From Amycolatopsis aidingensis (GTDB taxonomy: Bacteria > Actinomycetota > Actinomycetes > Mycobacteriales > Pseudonocardiaceae), in the NCBI RefSeq assembly GCF_018885265.1, contig NZ_CP076538.1, forward strand, positions 3,446,001 through 3,510,000: 64,000 nucleotides of DNA. Reading direction: 5' to 3'. The notes below the pieces were generated by a model that made no database searches, was not told the origin of the DNA, and saw nothing but the letters and a program-made list of their open reading frames with translations. This document shows, piece by piece, positions 47,196-54,846 of this stretch (position 1 is its first letter; every line of letters begins with the position of its first letter). The position numbers and the translations under genes were made by a program.

Positions 47196-47417
47196 CTACT
47201 CTGCCGCGTACGTGCGGCAGATCCAGGTGAAAACCTGCACCGTCCACTCGCCGGATGTAGTTATTTCTGACGTCGGGACGAAATGTTCGTAGCGGTTTCC
47301 AAGCTCGATTTTCACCGGATCGTCGTTGTTGGGAACGCAACGCAGCCGTTCGGTGTCCGGGAGGGTCGAAGGGCCCCCGACCAGCAGTGCGTTGGGCTCG
47401 TGTCGAGTGGGTACCAT
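47196..47417 (-). CDS. DUF5988-like small protein
   Basis: A 73-aa peptide beginning MVPTRHEPNALLVGGPSTLP, then RLRCVPNNDDPVKIELGNRYEHF and a C-terminal VFTWICRTYAAE. I associate this pattern with the DUF5988 family, small proteins of unknown role found near actinomycete secondary-metabolism regulators. ATG 47417 was chosen because GGAGGAG lies 11 nt upstream; an in-frame ATG 27 bp earlier would place that ribosome-binding site inside the gene. It precedes the XRE regulator on the same strand. Confidence 0.75.
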   Translation of the reverse strand: MVPTRHEPNALLVGGPSTLPDTERLRCVPNNDDPVKIELGNRYEHFVPTSEITTSGEWTVQVFTWICRTYAAE

Positions 47418-47548
47418 GCGTCTCGTTGCTCCTCCTGTGGTCACGGCCAGTGATCGGTTTTCTGCGCCAGAAGTGTCATGCCATAAATGATCACCATGGT
47501 TTGCTTTGGCGGTCGCGAATGTGGGTCGCGTCGATCACGCGTACTCTT

Positions 47549-47562
47549 ACACAAGCAGGAAG
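47549..47562 (+). repeat. Motif ACACAAGCAGGAAG, copy 1
   Basis: A 14-bp motif in the AT-richer gap between the DUF5988-like gene and the TPR regulator. It recurs with one mismatch at 50066, upstream of the IspH-like gene. It is a candidate binding site for a cluster regulator. Confidence 0.4.
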
Positions 47563-47672
47563 CATTCGTTGCCGCCAATACTCGGGCGTCGATGGGGCTG
47601 TCCAGTTTGCGTGGATTATTGACGAACAGGCCCTTGCCATCGGTCGTCGCATGTGGAAGCGAGGGATAGGTA

Positions 47673-49019
47673 GTGGGTCGGGCACCCAATGTTCGGTTGC
47701 GCTCCTTGCTGGACGAGGCGCGGTGGAACGGTGCGGAACTCGCGCGCGCGGTCAACGCGACGGCGGTCGAAGCGGGTGTGCGGACCGGCTACGGGCGCGC
47801 CTCGGTGGCCAACTGGCTGGCAGGCAGCCGCCCGCGGGGGAAGGTGCCGGAGCTGATCGCGGAGGCGCTGTCGCGGCGGCTCGGCCGGACCGTGACTGCG
47901 AGCGACACCGGTTTCGGCCACAACGGTGAACCTGTGCGTCGGCGGACACACCACGGCCAGGACGAACTCGGCCGCGGCGCCGACCGGGTACCCGCGGGCT
48001 CAGCGGTTTCACGTGCACCGGGCGTGTACAGCGTGGCTGGACTGGATGTGCCGCGATGGGCGCAGGTGCTGCCAGCCGACCGGGAGCGGCCCCGTGCACC
48101 GCGTGGCCCGTGGCGGCTGAGCGGCACCGAGCTGGACGCGGCGACGACGATGCTCACCGCGTTCTCGCGCGCCGAACGCGCCTGCGGGGCGGGGCCGGTT
48201 CGTGCCGCGCTCACCGAATACCTCGAGACCACGATCCACCCGTTGCTGGGAGCCGTCGGTGCGACCTCTGCGGTCCGCCGGAGTTTCCTTTCCGTCGCGG
48301 CCCGGCTGCGTTACCTATGTGGCTTCCTGTACTTCGACGACGAGTTGCATGGTGCGGGTCAGTGGCATTACCGAAGCGCACTCCAGCTCGCCGTCGAGGC
48401 GGGTGATCCGACCACCTATGCGATCGCGCTGAGGGCGTTGAGTGTGCAGGCACGCGCACTCGGCCACCATCGGGAGTCCGTACGGCTGGCCGAGGGCGCG
48501 GTGGAGGCCGGCACCGTGCGGGCCGTACCGGAGGTGCGGGCGTTCCTCGTCGGGCAGCTCGCGGTCGCGCGGGCCACGCTCGGCGAGCGCAGGGCCGCCG
48601 TGGCGCACCTGTGCGAGGCCGAGCGCATCGTCGAGCGGATGAGCGGCGGGATGGCCGCGGTCGGCGCGTACCACCGGGCGGCGCTCGCCCACCAGCGCGC
48701 GGCCGTGGCCGCCGGCCTGGGTGATCGGGCGGGCGCGATGACCGCGCTGGAGGATTCGATTCGGCATCGCCCTTCGACCGAGCTGCGTTCGCGGGCCGTA
48801 CTGCTGGCGAAGCTGGCCGAGCTGAGGCTCGACGCCGGGCAGGTGGAGCAGGCCGGCGAGATCTGGCATCGGTTTCTTGACGACTACCCGGTCGTCCGCA
48901 GCGGCCGGGTGGACACGGCGTTGCGGACGTTACGGTCGCGGCTACTGCCGCACCGGAAGCTGCCGGGAGTCGAGGAACTGCTGGGCCGCGCTTCCGCTGT
49001 CCGCGCAGGCGGTGGCTGA
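47673..49019 (+). CDS. TPR-type cluster regulator with N-terminal HTH-like region
   Basis: A 448-aa protein. The N-terminus (NVRLRSLLDEARWNGAELARAVNATAVEAG...YGRASVANWLAGSRPRGKVPELIAEAL) looks like an XRE-like HTH variant common in streptomycete TPR regulators. From about residue 150 it is helical with repeats (AIALRALSVQARALGHHRESVRLAEGAVEAG, ALEDSIRHRP..., LAELRLDAGQVEQAGEIW). The GTG start follows an AT-rich 228-bp gap, which is the likely promoter region. It overlaps the convergent IspH-like gene by 78 bp at the 3' end. The target is unknown; it probably acts on this locus. Confidence 0.82.
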   Translation: MGRAPNVRLRSLLDEARWNGAELARAVNATAVEAGVRTGYGRASVANWLAGSRPRGKVPELIAEALSRRLGRTVTASDTGFGHNGEPVRRRTHHGQDELGRGADRVPAGSAVSRAPGVYSVAGLDVPRWAQVLPADRERPRAPRGPWRLSGTELDAATTMLTAFSRAERACGAGPVRAALTEYLETTIHPLLGAVGATSAVRRSFLSVAARLRYLCGFLYFDDELHGAGQWHYRSALQLAVEAGDPTTYAIALRALSVQARALGHHRESVRLAEGAVEAGTVRAVPEVRAFLVGQLAVARATLGERRAAVAHLCEAERIVERMSGGMAAVGAYHRAALAHQRAAVAAGLGDRAGAMTALEDSIRHRPSTELRSRAVLLAKLAELRLDAGQVEQAGEIWHRFLDDYPVVRSGRVDTALRTLRSRLLPHRKLPGVEELLGRASAVRAGGG

Positions 49020-50042
49020 GCGCTCGGCCGTCGTTCCGGCAGGGAAGGTGGCCGGGTCGACGGTCTCGGACATCATCCGGCGCCGTACGACCGAGGCCGG
49101 CCCCAGGCCGGTGAGGACCCCGATGACGTTCGGCAGCAGGTCGGGCGGGGCGGTGTCGGTGACGGCGAGGCCGATGCTCTCGGCCCCATCGAGCCAGTCC
49201 GGCCGGATGCGTTCCGGACCGGCGACCAGCTCGGCGGAGACCCCCGCCTCGGCGGCGAACCGGAGCGCGTCCCTGACGTCCATCGTGTCCGGGCTACCGA
49301 GGACGAGCATGGTGTCGCAAGTGGACGCAACGGTGCGGATCGTCTCCTTCCAGTCCGATGCCGCGTAGCAGTATCCGTGCGGGTGCGCACCCCGGATGCC
49401 GGGGTAGCGGTCCCGCAGCAGCTCGGCGATCCGGACGGCCTCCTCGATCACCGCGCCGGGCTGGATGACATAGGCCAGACGGGTGGGGCGATCGCCGAGG
49501 CCGGCGACGTCCTCGGCAGAGGTGACGACCGTTCGCCCGGCCACGGGTGTGGGCGGCCCGGTGCTGGCCGCCCGGCTGTCCACGAGGATGACCTCCTCGT
49601 CCTGGTCCTCGAAGTACCGGGCCTCGGCCCGGCTCAGCGCGCCGTGCAGGCAGCCCTGTGCATGGGTCGCGTCCGAGCCGATGGCGAGGACGATGCGCCG
49701 GGTCCGCCACAGCGCGGACCAGGTGGTGATGGCGTACCGTGCCGCCGATATCGCGTCCCGGTCTGCCTGGTGTGCCGCCACCGCGAAGCCGATGACCTGG
49801 CCGGTGCGGTCGACGTAGGAGGCGGTCAGGAGTATTCCTTCCGCGGAGCCGGTTCGGGCGACGAACGGTCGGCCCGGTTGCTGTACCGGGTAGCCGAGGT
49901 CTCGGAGTGTGGCCGCGATCAGCGGGGTGGCGGGTGAGCGAACCAGACCTCGCGTGGGATGCAGGAAGCAGCCGACGCCCACCGTGCCCCGCATGGTCCA
50001 ACGGGTGCCGAACTCCCGGCGTTGCACAGATCGGTTCATCAT
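48942..50042 (-). CDS. Divergent IspH/LytB-like protein
   Basis: A 366-aa protein. From about residue 165 it follows 4-hydroxy-3-methylbut-2-enyl diphosphate reductase: TSAEDVAGLGDRPTRLAYV, then YCYAASDWKETIRTVASTCD where IspH has ICYATQNRQ, VLVLGSPDTMDVRDALRFAAEAG where IspH has VVGSxNSSNSxRL, and IRPDWLDGAESIGLAVTDTAPPDLL where IspH has the WL-G-x-x-x-G-V-T-x-G-A-S-x-P block. The N-terminal third is not clearly IspH; the GFCAGV and DATCP cysteine motifs are not found, though DATHAQGCLHG may be a relic of one. So it may lack the normal [4Fe-4S] site. ATG 50042 or 50039 is the likely start, after GAGGT. A housekeeping role is unlikely. Confidence 0.7.
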   Translation of the reverse strand: MMNRSVQRREFGTRWTMRGTVGVGCFLHPTRGLVRSPATPLIAATLRDLGYPVQQPGRPFVARTGSAEGILLTASYVDRTGQVIGFAVAAHQADRDAISAARYAITTWSALWRTRRIVLAIGSDATHAQGCLHGALSRAEARYFEDQDEEVILVDSRAASTGPPTPVAGRTVVTSAEDVAGLGDRPTRLAYVIQPGAVIEEAVRIAELLRDRYPGIRGAHPHGYCYAASDWKETIRTVASTCDTMLVLGSPDTMDVRDALRFAAEAGVSAELVAGPERIRPDWLDGAESIGLAVTDTAPPDLLPNVIGVLTGLGPASVVRRRMMSETVDPATFPAGTTAERSATACADSGSAAQQFLDSRQLPVRQ

Positions 50043-50048
50043 GCACCT

Positions 50049-50081
50049 CACTTCGTAGAGTAATCACACAAGCACGAAGTG
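50049..50081. promoter_or_regulatory. Inverted repeat upstream of the IspH-like gene
   Basis: CACTTCGT (50049-50056) and ACGAAGTG (50074-50081) are perfect 8-bp inverted copies 17 nt apart, just ahead of the IspH-like start. The right arm overlaps motif copy 2 (ACACAAGCACGAAG, 50066-50079). It could be an operator. Confidence 0.5.
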
Positions 50082-50188
50082 TATTCCGGCGATGGGTGGT
50101 CGATCACCAGCCGCCGGCACATTCGCCCTGCTCGGGTGAACGTGCCGGCGATACTGCCGCAGCCCCACCGGGAAGTGGGCATACGCAC

Positions 50189-50213
50189 GTTCCCCGCGCG
50201 GTCGGGCGGGTAC
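50189..50213 (+). promoter_or_regulatory. Stress-type promoter before the SDR gene
   Basis: GTTC (50189-50192), a 15-nt spacer and GGGTAC (50208-50213) resemble the SigB/SigF promoter; the -35 element is imperfect. The SDR start follows 35 bp later with its own ribosome-binding site. Confidence 0.5.
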
Positions 50214-50248
50214 CCGGGCTGGAGAAGATCGTCAGGGAAGGAGCTGCG

Positions 50249-51286
50249 ATGGGAAACGCCGACGGAGCCAGGACGGTGGTGGTGACCGGCGCCAGCGCCG
50301 GGATCGGCAGGGCCACGGCCAGGCTGCTCGGCGCCCGTGGCGACCGCGTGGCCCTGCTGGCCCGCGGTGAGCGGGGCCTGCGCGAGGTCACGGCGGAGAT
50401 CCGGGCCGCGGGCGGGGTGCCGCTGCCCATCCCGGTGGACGTGGCCGACTACGACGCCGTGCGTTCCGTCGCGGCCAGGGTGGCCGAGGAGTTCGGCCCC
50501 ATCGACGTCTGGATCAACGGCGCGTTCGCCACCGCCTTCGGACCGTTCACCGAGATCGAGCCCGCGGAATTCCATCGGGTGACCGCCACGACCTACCACG
50601 GATTCGTGCACGGTACCCGGGCCGCGCTGGAGCAGATGCGGCCCCGCGGCCGGGGCGCGATCGTGCAGATCGGCTCCGCGCTGGCGCACCGGGGCGTCCC
50701 ACTGCAGTCGGCGTACTGCGGTGCCAAGCACGCCATTCAGGGGTTCACCGAGTCGCTGCGCTGTGAGTTGCTGCACGAACGCAGCGGGGTGGCGGTGACC
50801 ATGGTGCACCTGCCCGCGGTGAACACTCCGCAGTTCGAATGGGCGCTGTCCAGGATGCCGCGCAGGCCGCAGCCCATCCCGCCGATCTACCAGCCGGAGG
50901 TGGCGGCCCGCGCCGTGCTGCATGCGGCCGACCATCCGCGTCGCCGCGGGTACTGGGTCGGCTTCAGCACCGTGGGCACCATGCTCGGCAACCGGGTGGC
51001 AGGCGGGCTGCTGGACCGCTACCTGGCCCGCACCGCATACCGCGCACAGCAGGACCAGGCCGCGGAGGATCCGGACCGGCCGGCGAACCTGTGGCACCCG
51101 GCGGATGCCGGCGGCGCCGCGGATTTCGGTGCCCGTGGCCGGTTCTCCGCGCGGTCACGGGACCGCAGCCCGCAGCTGTGGCTGTCCCAGCATCACGGCA
51201 TCCTCACCGCGGGGCTGCTGGGCGCGGCTGCGGGTCTGGCCGCGACGGCGCGCCGGTTACGCCCGGCCAGAAAGGAACGGAGCTGA
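50249..51286 (+). CDS. Short-chain dehydrogenase with C-terminal extension
   Basis: A 345-aa SDR: TGASAGIGRATARLLGARGDRVALLARG, the NNAG position reads NGAF, IGSALAHRGVPLQSAYCGAKHAI carries Ser and Tyr-x3-Lys. After the usual fold (about 250 aa) a tail of some 90 residues ends in a hydrophobic stretch (GILTAGLLGAAAGLAATA) and basic residues, which could tether it to the membrane. Similar SDRs are common in actinobacterial stress regulons. ATG 50249 follows GGAAGGAG. The DUF2267 gene follows 48 bp later. The substrate is unknown. Confidence 0.85.
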   Translation: MGNADGARTVVVTGASAGIGRATARLLGARGDRVALLARGERGLREVTAEIRAAGGVPLPIPVDVADYDAVRSVAARVAEEFGPIDVWINGAFATAFGPFTEIEPAEFHRVTATTYHGFVHGTRAALEQMRPRGRGAIVQIGSALAHRGVPLQSAYCGAKHAIQGFTESLRCELLHERSGVAVTMVHLPAVNTPQFEWALSRMPRRPQPIPPIYQPEVAARAVLHAADHPRRRGYWVGFSTVGTMLGNRVAGGLLDRYLARTAYRAQQDQAAEDPDRPANLWHPADAGGAADFGARGRFSARSRDRSPQLWLSQHHGILTAGLLGAAAGLAATARRLRPARKERS

Positions 51287-51334
51287 CCGGCCCGCGGTCT
51301 CGGTGGCAGCCAGCGCGATCGAAGGGAGAAACCC

Positions 51335-51850
51335 ATGCTGAGGTACCAGGATTTCGTCGAGTCGGTTCGCCAGCGCGGCGGGCTGGACAGCGTGGACCGC
51401 GCACGGGAATCCGCCACGGCCGTGATCGGTGCACTGGCCCAGCACCTGCCGGCGACGGAGCGGGACCGGCTGACCGAGGCGTTGCCCGGCACCCTGCGTG
51501 CGGCCGCGCGGGTTTCCGGGAGCACCCGGACCCCGGACGGGATCGAGCTGATCGCCGAGGTGGCGCGGCGGCTGGCCACCACCCAGGAACGGGCCCGTTA
51601 CCTGGCGCAGCCGGTGCGCCGCCTGCCCACCCGGCGTACCAGCCGTGACGGAGTCGCGGCCCGTGGCCGGGTTCGGCGACCGCGTGCCCTTCTTGAACAC
51701 GCTAGCTGGCCGGTGAGTGAGGCTCCCGGACCCCGCCGCGTACCGGTGCGGTCCGCTCAGCCCGGACGGTGCACCAGTCGATGGTGCGCCGCAGGCCCTC
51801 GGGTGCGGAGACGTACGGCCGCCAGCCGAGCCTGCTGCGGGCGACGGTGA
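51335..51850 (+). CDS. DUF2267 family protein, 3' end overlapping the convergent epimerase
   Basis: A 171-aa frame. Residues 1-90 follow the DUF2267 pattern ([48 protein letters not shown], a small helical stress-linked domain of unknown role). After residue 90 the sequence becomes Arg-rich with no domain character, and the last 149 bp run antisense into the epimerase gene. The true end may therefore be earlier, with a small frameshift near 51640-51700, or this protein may simply have a disordered tail. The start is preceded by AAGGGAGAAACCC. Confidence 0.65.
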   Translation: MLRYQDFVESVRQRGGLDSVDRARESATAVIGALAQHLPATERDRLTEALPGTLRAAARVSGSTRTPDGIELIAEVARRLATTQERARYLAQPVRRLPTRRTSRDGVAARGRVRRPRALLEHASWPVSEAPGPRRVPVRSAQPGRCTSRWCAAGPRVRRRTAASRACCGRR

Positions 51851-52706
51851 TGTCCGGGCACCGGCGTTGCGGATCGTCGGTGGGGGCGTCCACGGCCCGG
51901 ATCGGCGAGTCACTGCCGGCCAGCTCCCGGATCTCCTCGGCGATCTCCCGCACCGTGAGCTCCTGCGGGTTGCCCAGGTTGACCGGGCCCGCGAGGGTGC
52001 TGTCCGCGAGGGTGAGCAGGCCGCGCACGGTGTCCTCGACATAGCAGATCGACCGGGTCTGCTCACCCCGCCCGGTCACCGTGATCGGCTCGGTGGCCAG
52101 TGCCTGCTGGATGAAGGTCGGCACCATGCGCCCGTCGTCGGGGCGCATACGGGGGCCGTAGGTGTTGAAGATACGCGCGATCGCCGTATCGCAGCGGCCC
52201 GCCCGGTGATATGCGGCGACCGTCGCCTCGGCGAAGCGCTTGGCCTCGTCGTAGACGCTGCGTGGGCCGATCGGATTGACGTTGCCCCAGTAGCTTTCCG
52301 GCTGCGGGTGCACCAGCGGGTCGCCGTAGACTTCGCTGGTGGAGGCGAGCACCAGCCGTGCCCCCTTGGCCGCGGCCAGATCCAGTGCACGCATGGTCCC
52401 CTGCGAGCCGGCGCGCAGGGTCTCCACCGGCAACCGCAGATAGTCCAGCGGAGAGGCCGCGGAGGCCAGGTGCAGCACCAGATCGACCGGACCGCGGATG
52501 CCGAGCGGTTTGGTCACATCATGCTCGATCAGCCGGAATCCCCTCCGGTGTCGCAGATGCGCGACATTCTGCGGTAATCCGGTGACGAAATTGTCCACGC
52601 ACAGCACGTTGGTTCCCAGCCACAGCAGCCGTTCGCACAGGTGCGAACCGAGAAAGCCCGCGCCGCCGGTCACCACGGCGTTCCTGAATCCGGTCTCGGG
52701 CAACAC
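51702..52706 (-). CDS. NAD-dependent nucleotide-sugar epimerase/decarboxylase (UXS-like)
   Basis: A 334-aa extended [24 protein letters not shown] is the NAD-binding loop, [39 protein letters not shown] carries Thr/Ser and Tyr-x3-Lys, and [26 protein letters not shown] and [15 protein letters not shown] are characteristic of UDP-glucuronate decarboxylase-type enzymes. It would act on a UDP- or GDP-sugar, perhaps for a stress polysaccharide. GTG 52706 is supported by a promoter whose -10 element ends 9 nt before it, which implies a leaderless mRNA. Confidence 0.88.
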   Translation of the reverse strand: MLPETGFRNAVVTGGAGFLGSHLCERLLWLGTNVLCVDNFVTGLPQNVAHLRHRRGFRLIEHDVTKPLGIRGPVDLVLHLASAASPLDYLRLPVETLRAGSQGTMRALDLAAAKGARLVLASTSEVYGDPLVHPQPESYWGNVNPIGPRSVYDEAKRFAEATVAAYHRAGRCDTAIARIFNTYGPRMRPDDGRMVPTFIQQALATEPITVTGRGEQTRSICYVEDTVRGLLTLADSTLAGPVNLGNPQELTVREIAEEIRELAGSDSPIRAVDAPTDDPQRRCPDITVARSRLGWRPYVSAPEGLRRTIDWCTVRAERTAPVRGGVREPHSPAS

Positions 52707-52715
52707 CGCTACTGG

Positions 52716-52741
52716 CTACCCGGTCCGGGCCGGGCCAAACC
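52716..52741 (-). promoter_or_regulatory. SigB/SigF-type promoter of the epimerase gene
   Basis: On the minus strand GGTTT (52741-52737), 15 nt, GGGTAG (52721-52716). Nine nt separate it from the GTG. It sits back to back with the promoter on the plus strand, only 4 bp between the -35 elements. Confidence 0.75.
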
Positions 52742-52745
52742 TGCG

Positions 52746-52771
52746 GGTTAGCCGGAGGCCACCGTGGGTAT
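52746..52771 (+). promoter_or_regulatory. SigB/SigF-type promoter of the pyruvyltransferase-like gene
   Basis: GGTTA (52746-52750), 15 nt, GGGTAT (52766-52771), then 9 nt to ATG 52781. It forms a bidirectional pair with the epimerase promoter. Confidence 0.75.
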
Positions 52772-52780
52772 CCCCGCGCC

Positions 52781-53668
52781 ATGCGCGTACTCGTCACGGG
52801 CTGGCCGAGTTTCGACCACGGCGAGGCGGCCGCTGGCGACGTGCTCGGAATGCGGCGCGTCCACTCGGCCCTCACCGCCGCGGGTATCGAATGCGACCTG
52901 TCCTGGAGTCCAGGATTGCGGGCGGGTGAGCCGGGCCTGCGCGGCGCCGACCCGGACCGCTACACCCATCTGGTGTTCGCCTGCGGCCCGCTGCGCGGCA
53001 GGCAGCTGCGGGAACTGCATTCCCGCTACGCCCGCTGTCACCGGATCGCCATCGGGGTGTCCGTACTGGACCCTGCTGACCCCGCGGCCTCCGGTTTCCA
53101 TCGGGTACTCCCGCGGGAGGCTGAGCAGACCGGCCATCCGGACCTGGCCATCGCCGCGGACGGCCTGCCCGTCCCGGTGGCCGGGGTCACCGGGACCCAC
53201 CCGCGACCGGAATACGGCGAGGGGCGCACCCATCCAGGGGTGTACGAGGCGCTGACCGGCTGGCTGTCCGGATTGGACTGTGCCCGCGTTCCGCTGGAAA
53301 CCCGGCTGGATCCTGGTGACTGGCGCCGATGCGCCACCCCCGACCAGGTTCTCGCGGTGCTCCGCAGGCTCGACGTGCTGGTGACCACCCAGGCACAGGA
53401 CCTGGTCCTTGCGCTCGGCCAGGGCGTTCCGGTGCTGGCGGTGGATCCGGTCAACGGCGGCGGCAGGCTCAGTGCACAGGCCTGCGTGCTGGGCTGGCCG
53501 GCGCTGGTCAGCGCCGAGGACACACCCGTGCCAGGGGCGTTCGAGGACCGGTGGCGGTGGTGTCTCTCGGCCGAGGGCAGGCAGCGCGCCGCCCGGCACC
53601 GGGGACCGCGTACCGATTCCCTCCTCGGCGAGCTGATGCGGCAGCTGGAAACCAGCGTGGCCGCCTGA
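52781..53668 (+). CDS. Polysaccharide pyruvyltransferase-like protein
   Basis: A 295-aa GT-B-like protein. MRVLVTGWPSFDHGEAAAGDVLGMRRVHSAL resembles the N-terminal glycine-rich start of CsaB/WcaK-type pyruvyltransferases, and LDVLVTTQAQDLVLALGQGVPVLAVDPVNGGGRLSAQACVLGWP closely follows their C-terminal block, with TQAQD where many have TRLHG. That change removes the usual Arg/His, so activity may differ. The divergent sugar epimerase suggests a shared role in modifying a surface polysaccharide under stress. It has no signal peptide. Confidence 0.72.
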   Translation: MRVLVTGWPSFDHGEAAAGDVLGMRRVHSALTAAGIECDLSWSPGLRAGEPGLRGADPDRYTHLVFACGPLRGRQLRELHSRYARCHRIAIGVSVLDPADPAASGFHRVLPREAEQTGHPDLAIAADGLPVPVAGVTGTHPRPEYGEGRTHPGVYEALTGWLSGLDCARVPLETRLDPGDWRRCATPDQVLAVLRRLDVLVTTQAQDLVLALGQGVPVLAVDPVNGGGRLSAQACVLGWPALVSAEDTPVPGAFEDRWRWCLSAEGRQRAARHRGPRTDSLLGELMRQLETSVAA

Positions 53669-53672
53669 GGTG

Positions 53673-54752
53673 TCAGTCTTCCCGCGCGCGGTGCCTGCCT
53701 GCCGCGACCAGCACGGCGCGCAGGCTGCTCAGCACCGGCACGGCCAGCAGTGCACCGGCGATGCCGGCCTCGGCCCCGCCGACCACGATCGCCAGCAGTA
53801 CGGCCAGCGGATGCAGCCGCACCAGGTTCCCGGTGAGCAGAGGCTGCAGCAACTGGCCTTCCAGCTGCTGCACGGCCACCACGATGCCCAGCACGATGAG
53901 CGCGGTGACGGGGCCGTTGGTGACCAGCGCGATCCCCACCGCGATCGCTCCGGAGACGAACGCACCCACATACGGCACGAAGGCGCCGAGGAAGACGAGC
54001 GCGGCCAGCGGTACGGCGAGCGGAACGCCCAGCGGCACCAGACCGAGGCCGATGCCCAGCGCGTCGATCAGGGCGACCAGCGCGGTACTGCCGACGTACC
54101 TGGTCAGGTCGTGGAAGGCGGTGCGCCCGGCGTCGTCGACGAACTCCCGGGTGGCTGGCCGCCACGGCCGCAGCAGGAAGTCCCAGATCTTCGGCCCGTC
54201 GTAGAGCAGCAGTACCAGGATGACCAGGGTGAGCAGCCCGCCTGCCAGCACCTGCCCGAGCGTGCTGAACACGCCCATCGTGCCGGAAACCAGGGACTGC
54301 TGGTGCTGGGTCAGCCATTCCCGCAGCCGCCCGAACATATCGCGCAGCTGCTGGTCGTCCAGCCGCAGCGGCCCCTCGGCCAGCCAGGTCCGCACCGCGT
54401 CCAGGGTGGCGGTCAGCTGCCTGCCGAGCTCGGGAAGGTTGTTCACCACACTCAGCACAGCGAAGGCGACCAGGCCACCCACCACGACGGCGCCGCCGAG
54501 CATCGCGGCGAAGGCGGCCAGCCCGCGCGGGGTCCCCCGCCGCGCCAGCCGCCGCACCAGTGGTTCGCAGGCCGCGGCCAGCAGCAACGCGACCGCGACC
54601 GGCACCACCACGAACGCGAGGTGCGAGACGAGCGTGCGCAGCGCCCACAGTGCCAGGAACAGGACCAGCAACCGCGCGGCCATGGTCGTGGCGCGGCGCA
54701 GACCTGCGCTGGTGAGCCGGATTCCGGATGACTCGGGGGCGGACTTTCGCAC
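53673..54752 (-). CDS. AI-2E family transporter (PF01594-type permease)
   Basis: A 359-aa membrane protein of the AI-2E/TqsA superfamily, which exports small molecules or acts as an antiporter. Hydrophobic pairs at the N-terminus (LLVLFLALWALRTLVSHLAFVVVPVAVALLLAAA) are followed by an amphipathic soluble segment (NLPELGRQLTATLDAVRTWL) and the family's C-terminal block (ALVFLGAFVPYVGAFVSGAIAVGIALV, QQLEGQLLQPLLTGNLVRLHPLAVLLAIVVGG). GTG 54752 is supported by the stress promoter ending 9 nt upstream; an internal ATG about 80 bp downstream also exists. It converges with the pyruvyltransferase-like gene, 4 bp apart. Confidence 0.88.
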   Translation of the reverse strand: MRKSAPESSGIRLTSAGLRRATTMAARLLVLFLALWALRTLVSHLAFVVVPVAVALLLAAACEPLVRRLARRGTPRGLAAFAAMLGGAVVVGGLVAFAVLSVVNNLPELGRQLTATLDAVRTWLAEGPLRLDDQQLRDMFGRLREWLTQHQQSLVSGTMGVFSTLGQVLAGGLLTLVILVLLLYDGPKIWDFLLRPWRPATREFVDDAGRTAFHDLTRYVGSTALVALIDALGIGLGLVPLGVPLAVPLAALVFLGAFVPYVGAFVSGAIAVGIALVTNGPVTALIVLGIVVAVQQLEGQLLQPLLTGNLVRLHPLAVLLAIVVGGAEAGIAGALLAVPVLSSLRAVLVAAGRHRARED

Positions 54753-54761
54753 GGCACCCGG

Positions 54762-54787
54762 GTATCCGGTGCCGGATACGGCAAACC
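54762..54787 (-). promoter_or_regulatory. SigB/SigF-type promoter of the AI-2E gene
   Basis: On the minus strand GGTTT (54787-54783), 15 nt, GGATAC (54767-54762), then 9 nt to GTG 54752. It is paired back to back with the alcohol dehydrogenase promoter. Confidence 0.7.
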
Positions 54788-54795
54788 TCGCGCGG

Positions 54796-54820
54796 GGTTT
54801 GCCCGCACCCGCGCGGGTAC
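54796..54820 (+). promoter_or_regulatory. SigB/SigF-type promoter of the alcohol dehydrogenase gene
   Basis: GGTTT (54796-54800), 14 nt, GGGTAC (54815-54820). The ATG follows at 54847 with GAAAGGAG in between, so this mRNA has a normal leader. Confidence 0.75.
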
Positions 54821-54846
54821 CCGGATCGGGACGAAAGGAGCTCTCG

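Noticed and set aside
48942..50042. IspH-like gene as the ordinary MEP-pathway enzyme
   Set aside because: The first two cysteine motifs are not found and the N-terminal third does not align; the genetic setting is regulatory rather than housekeeping.
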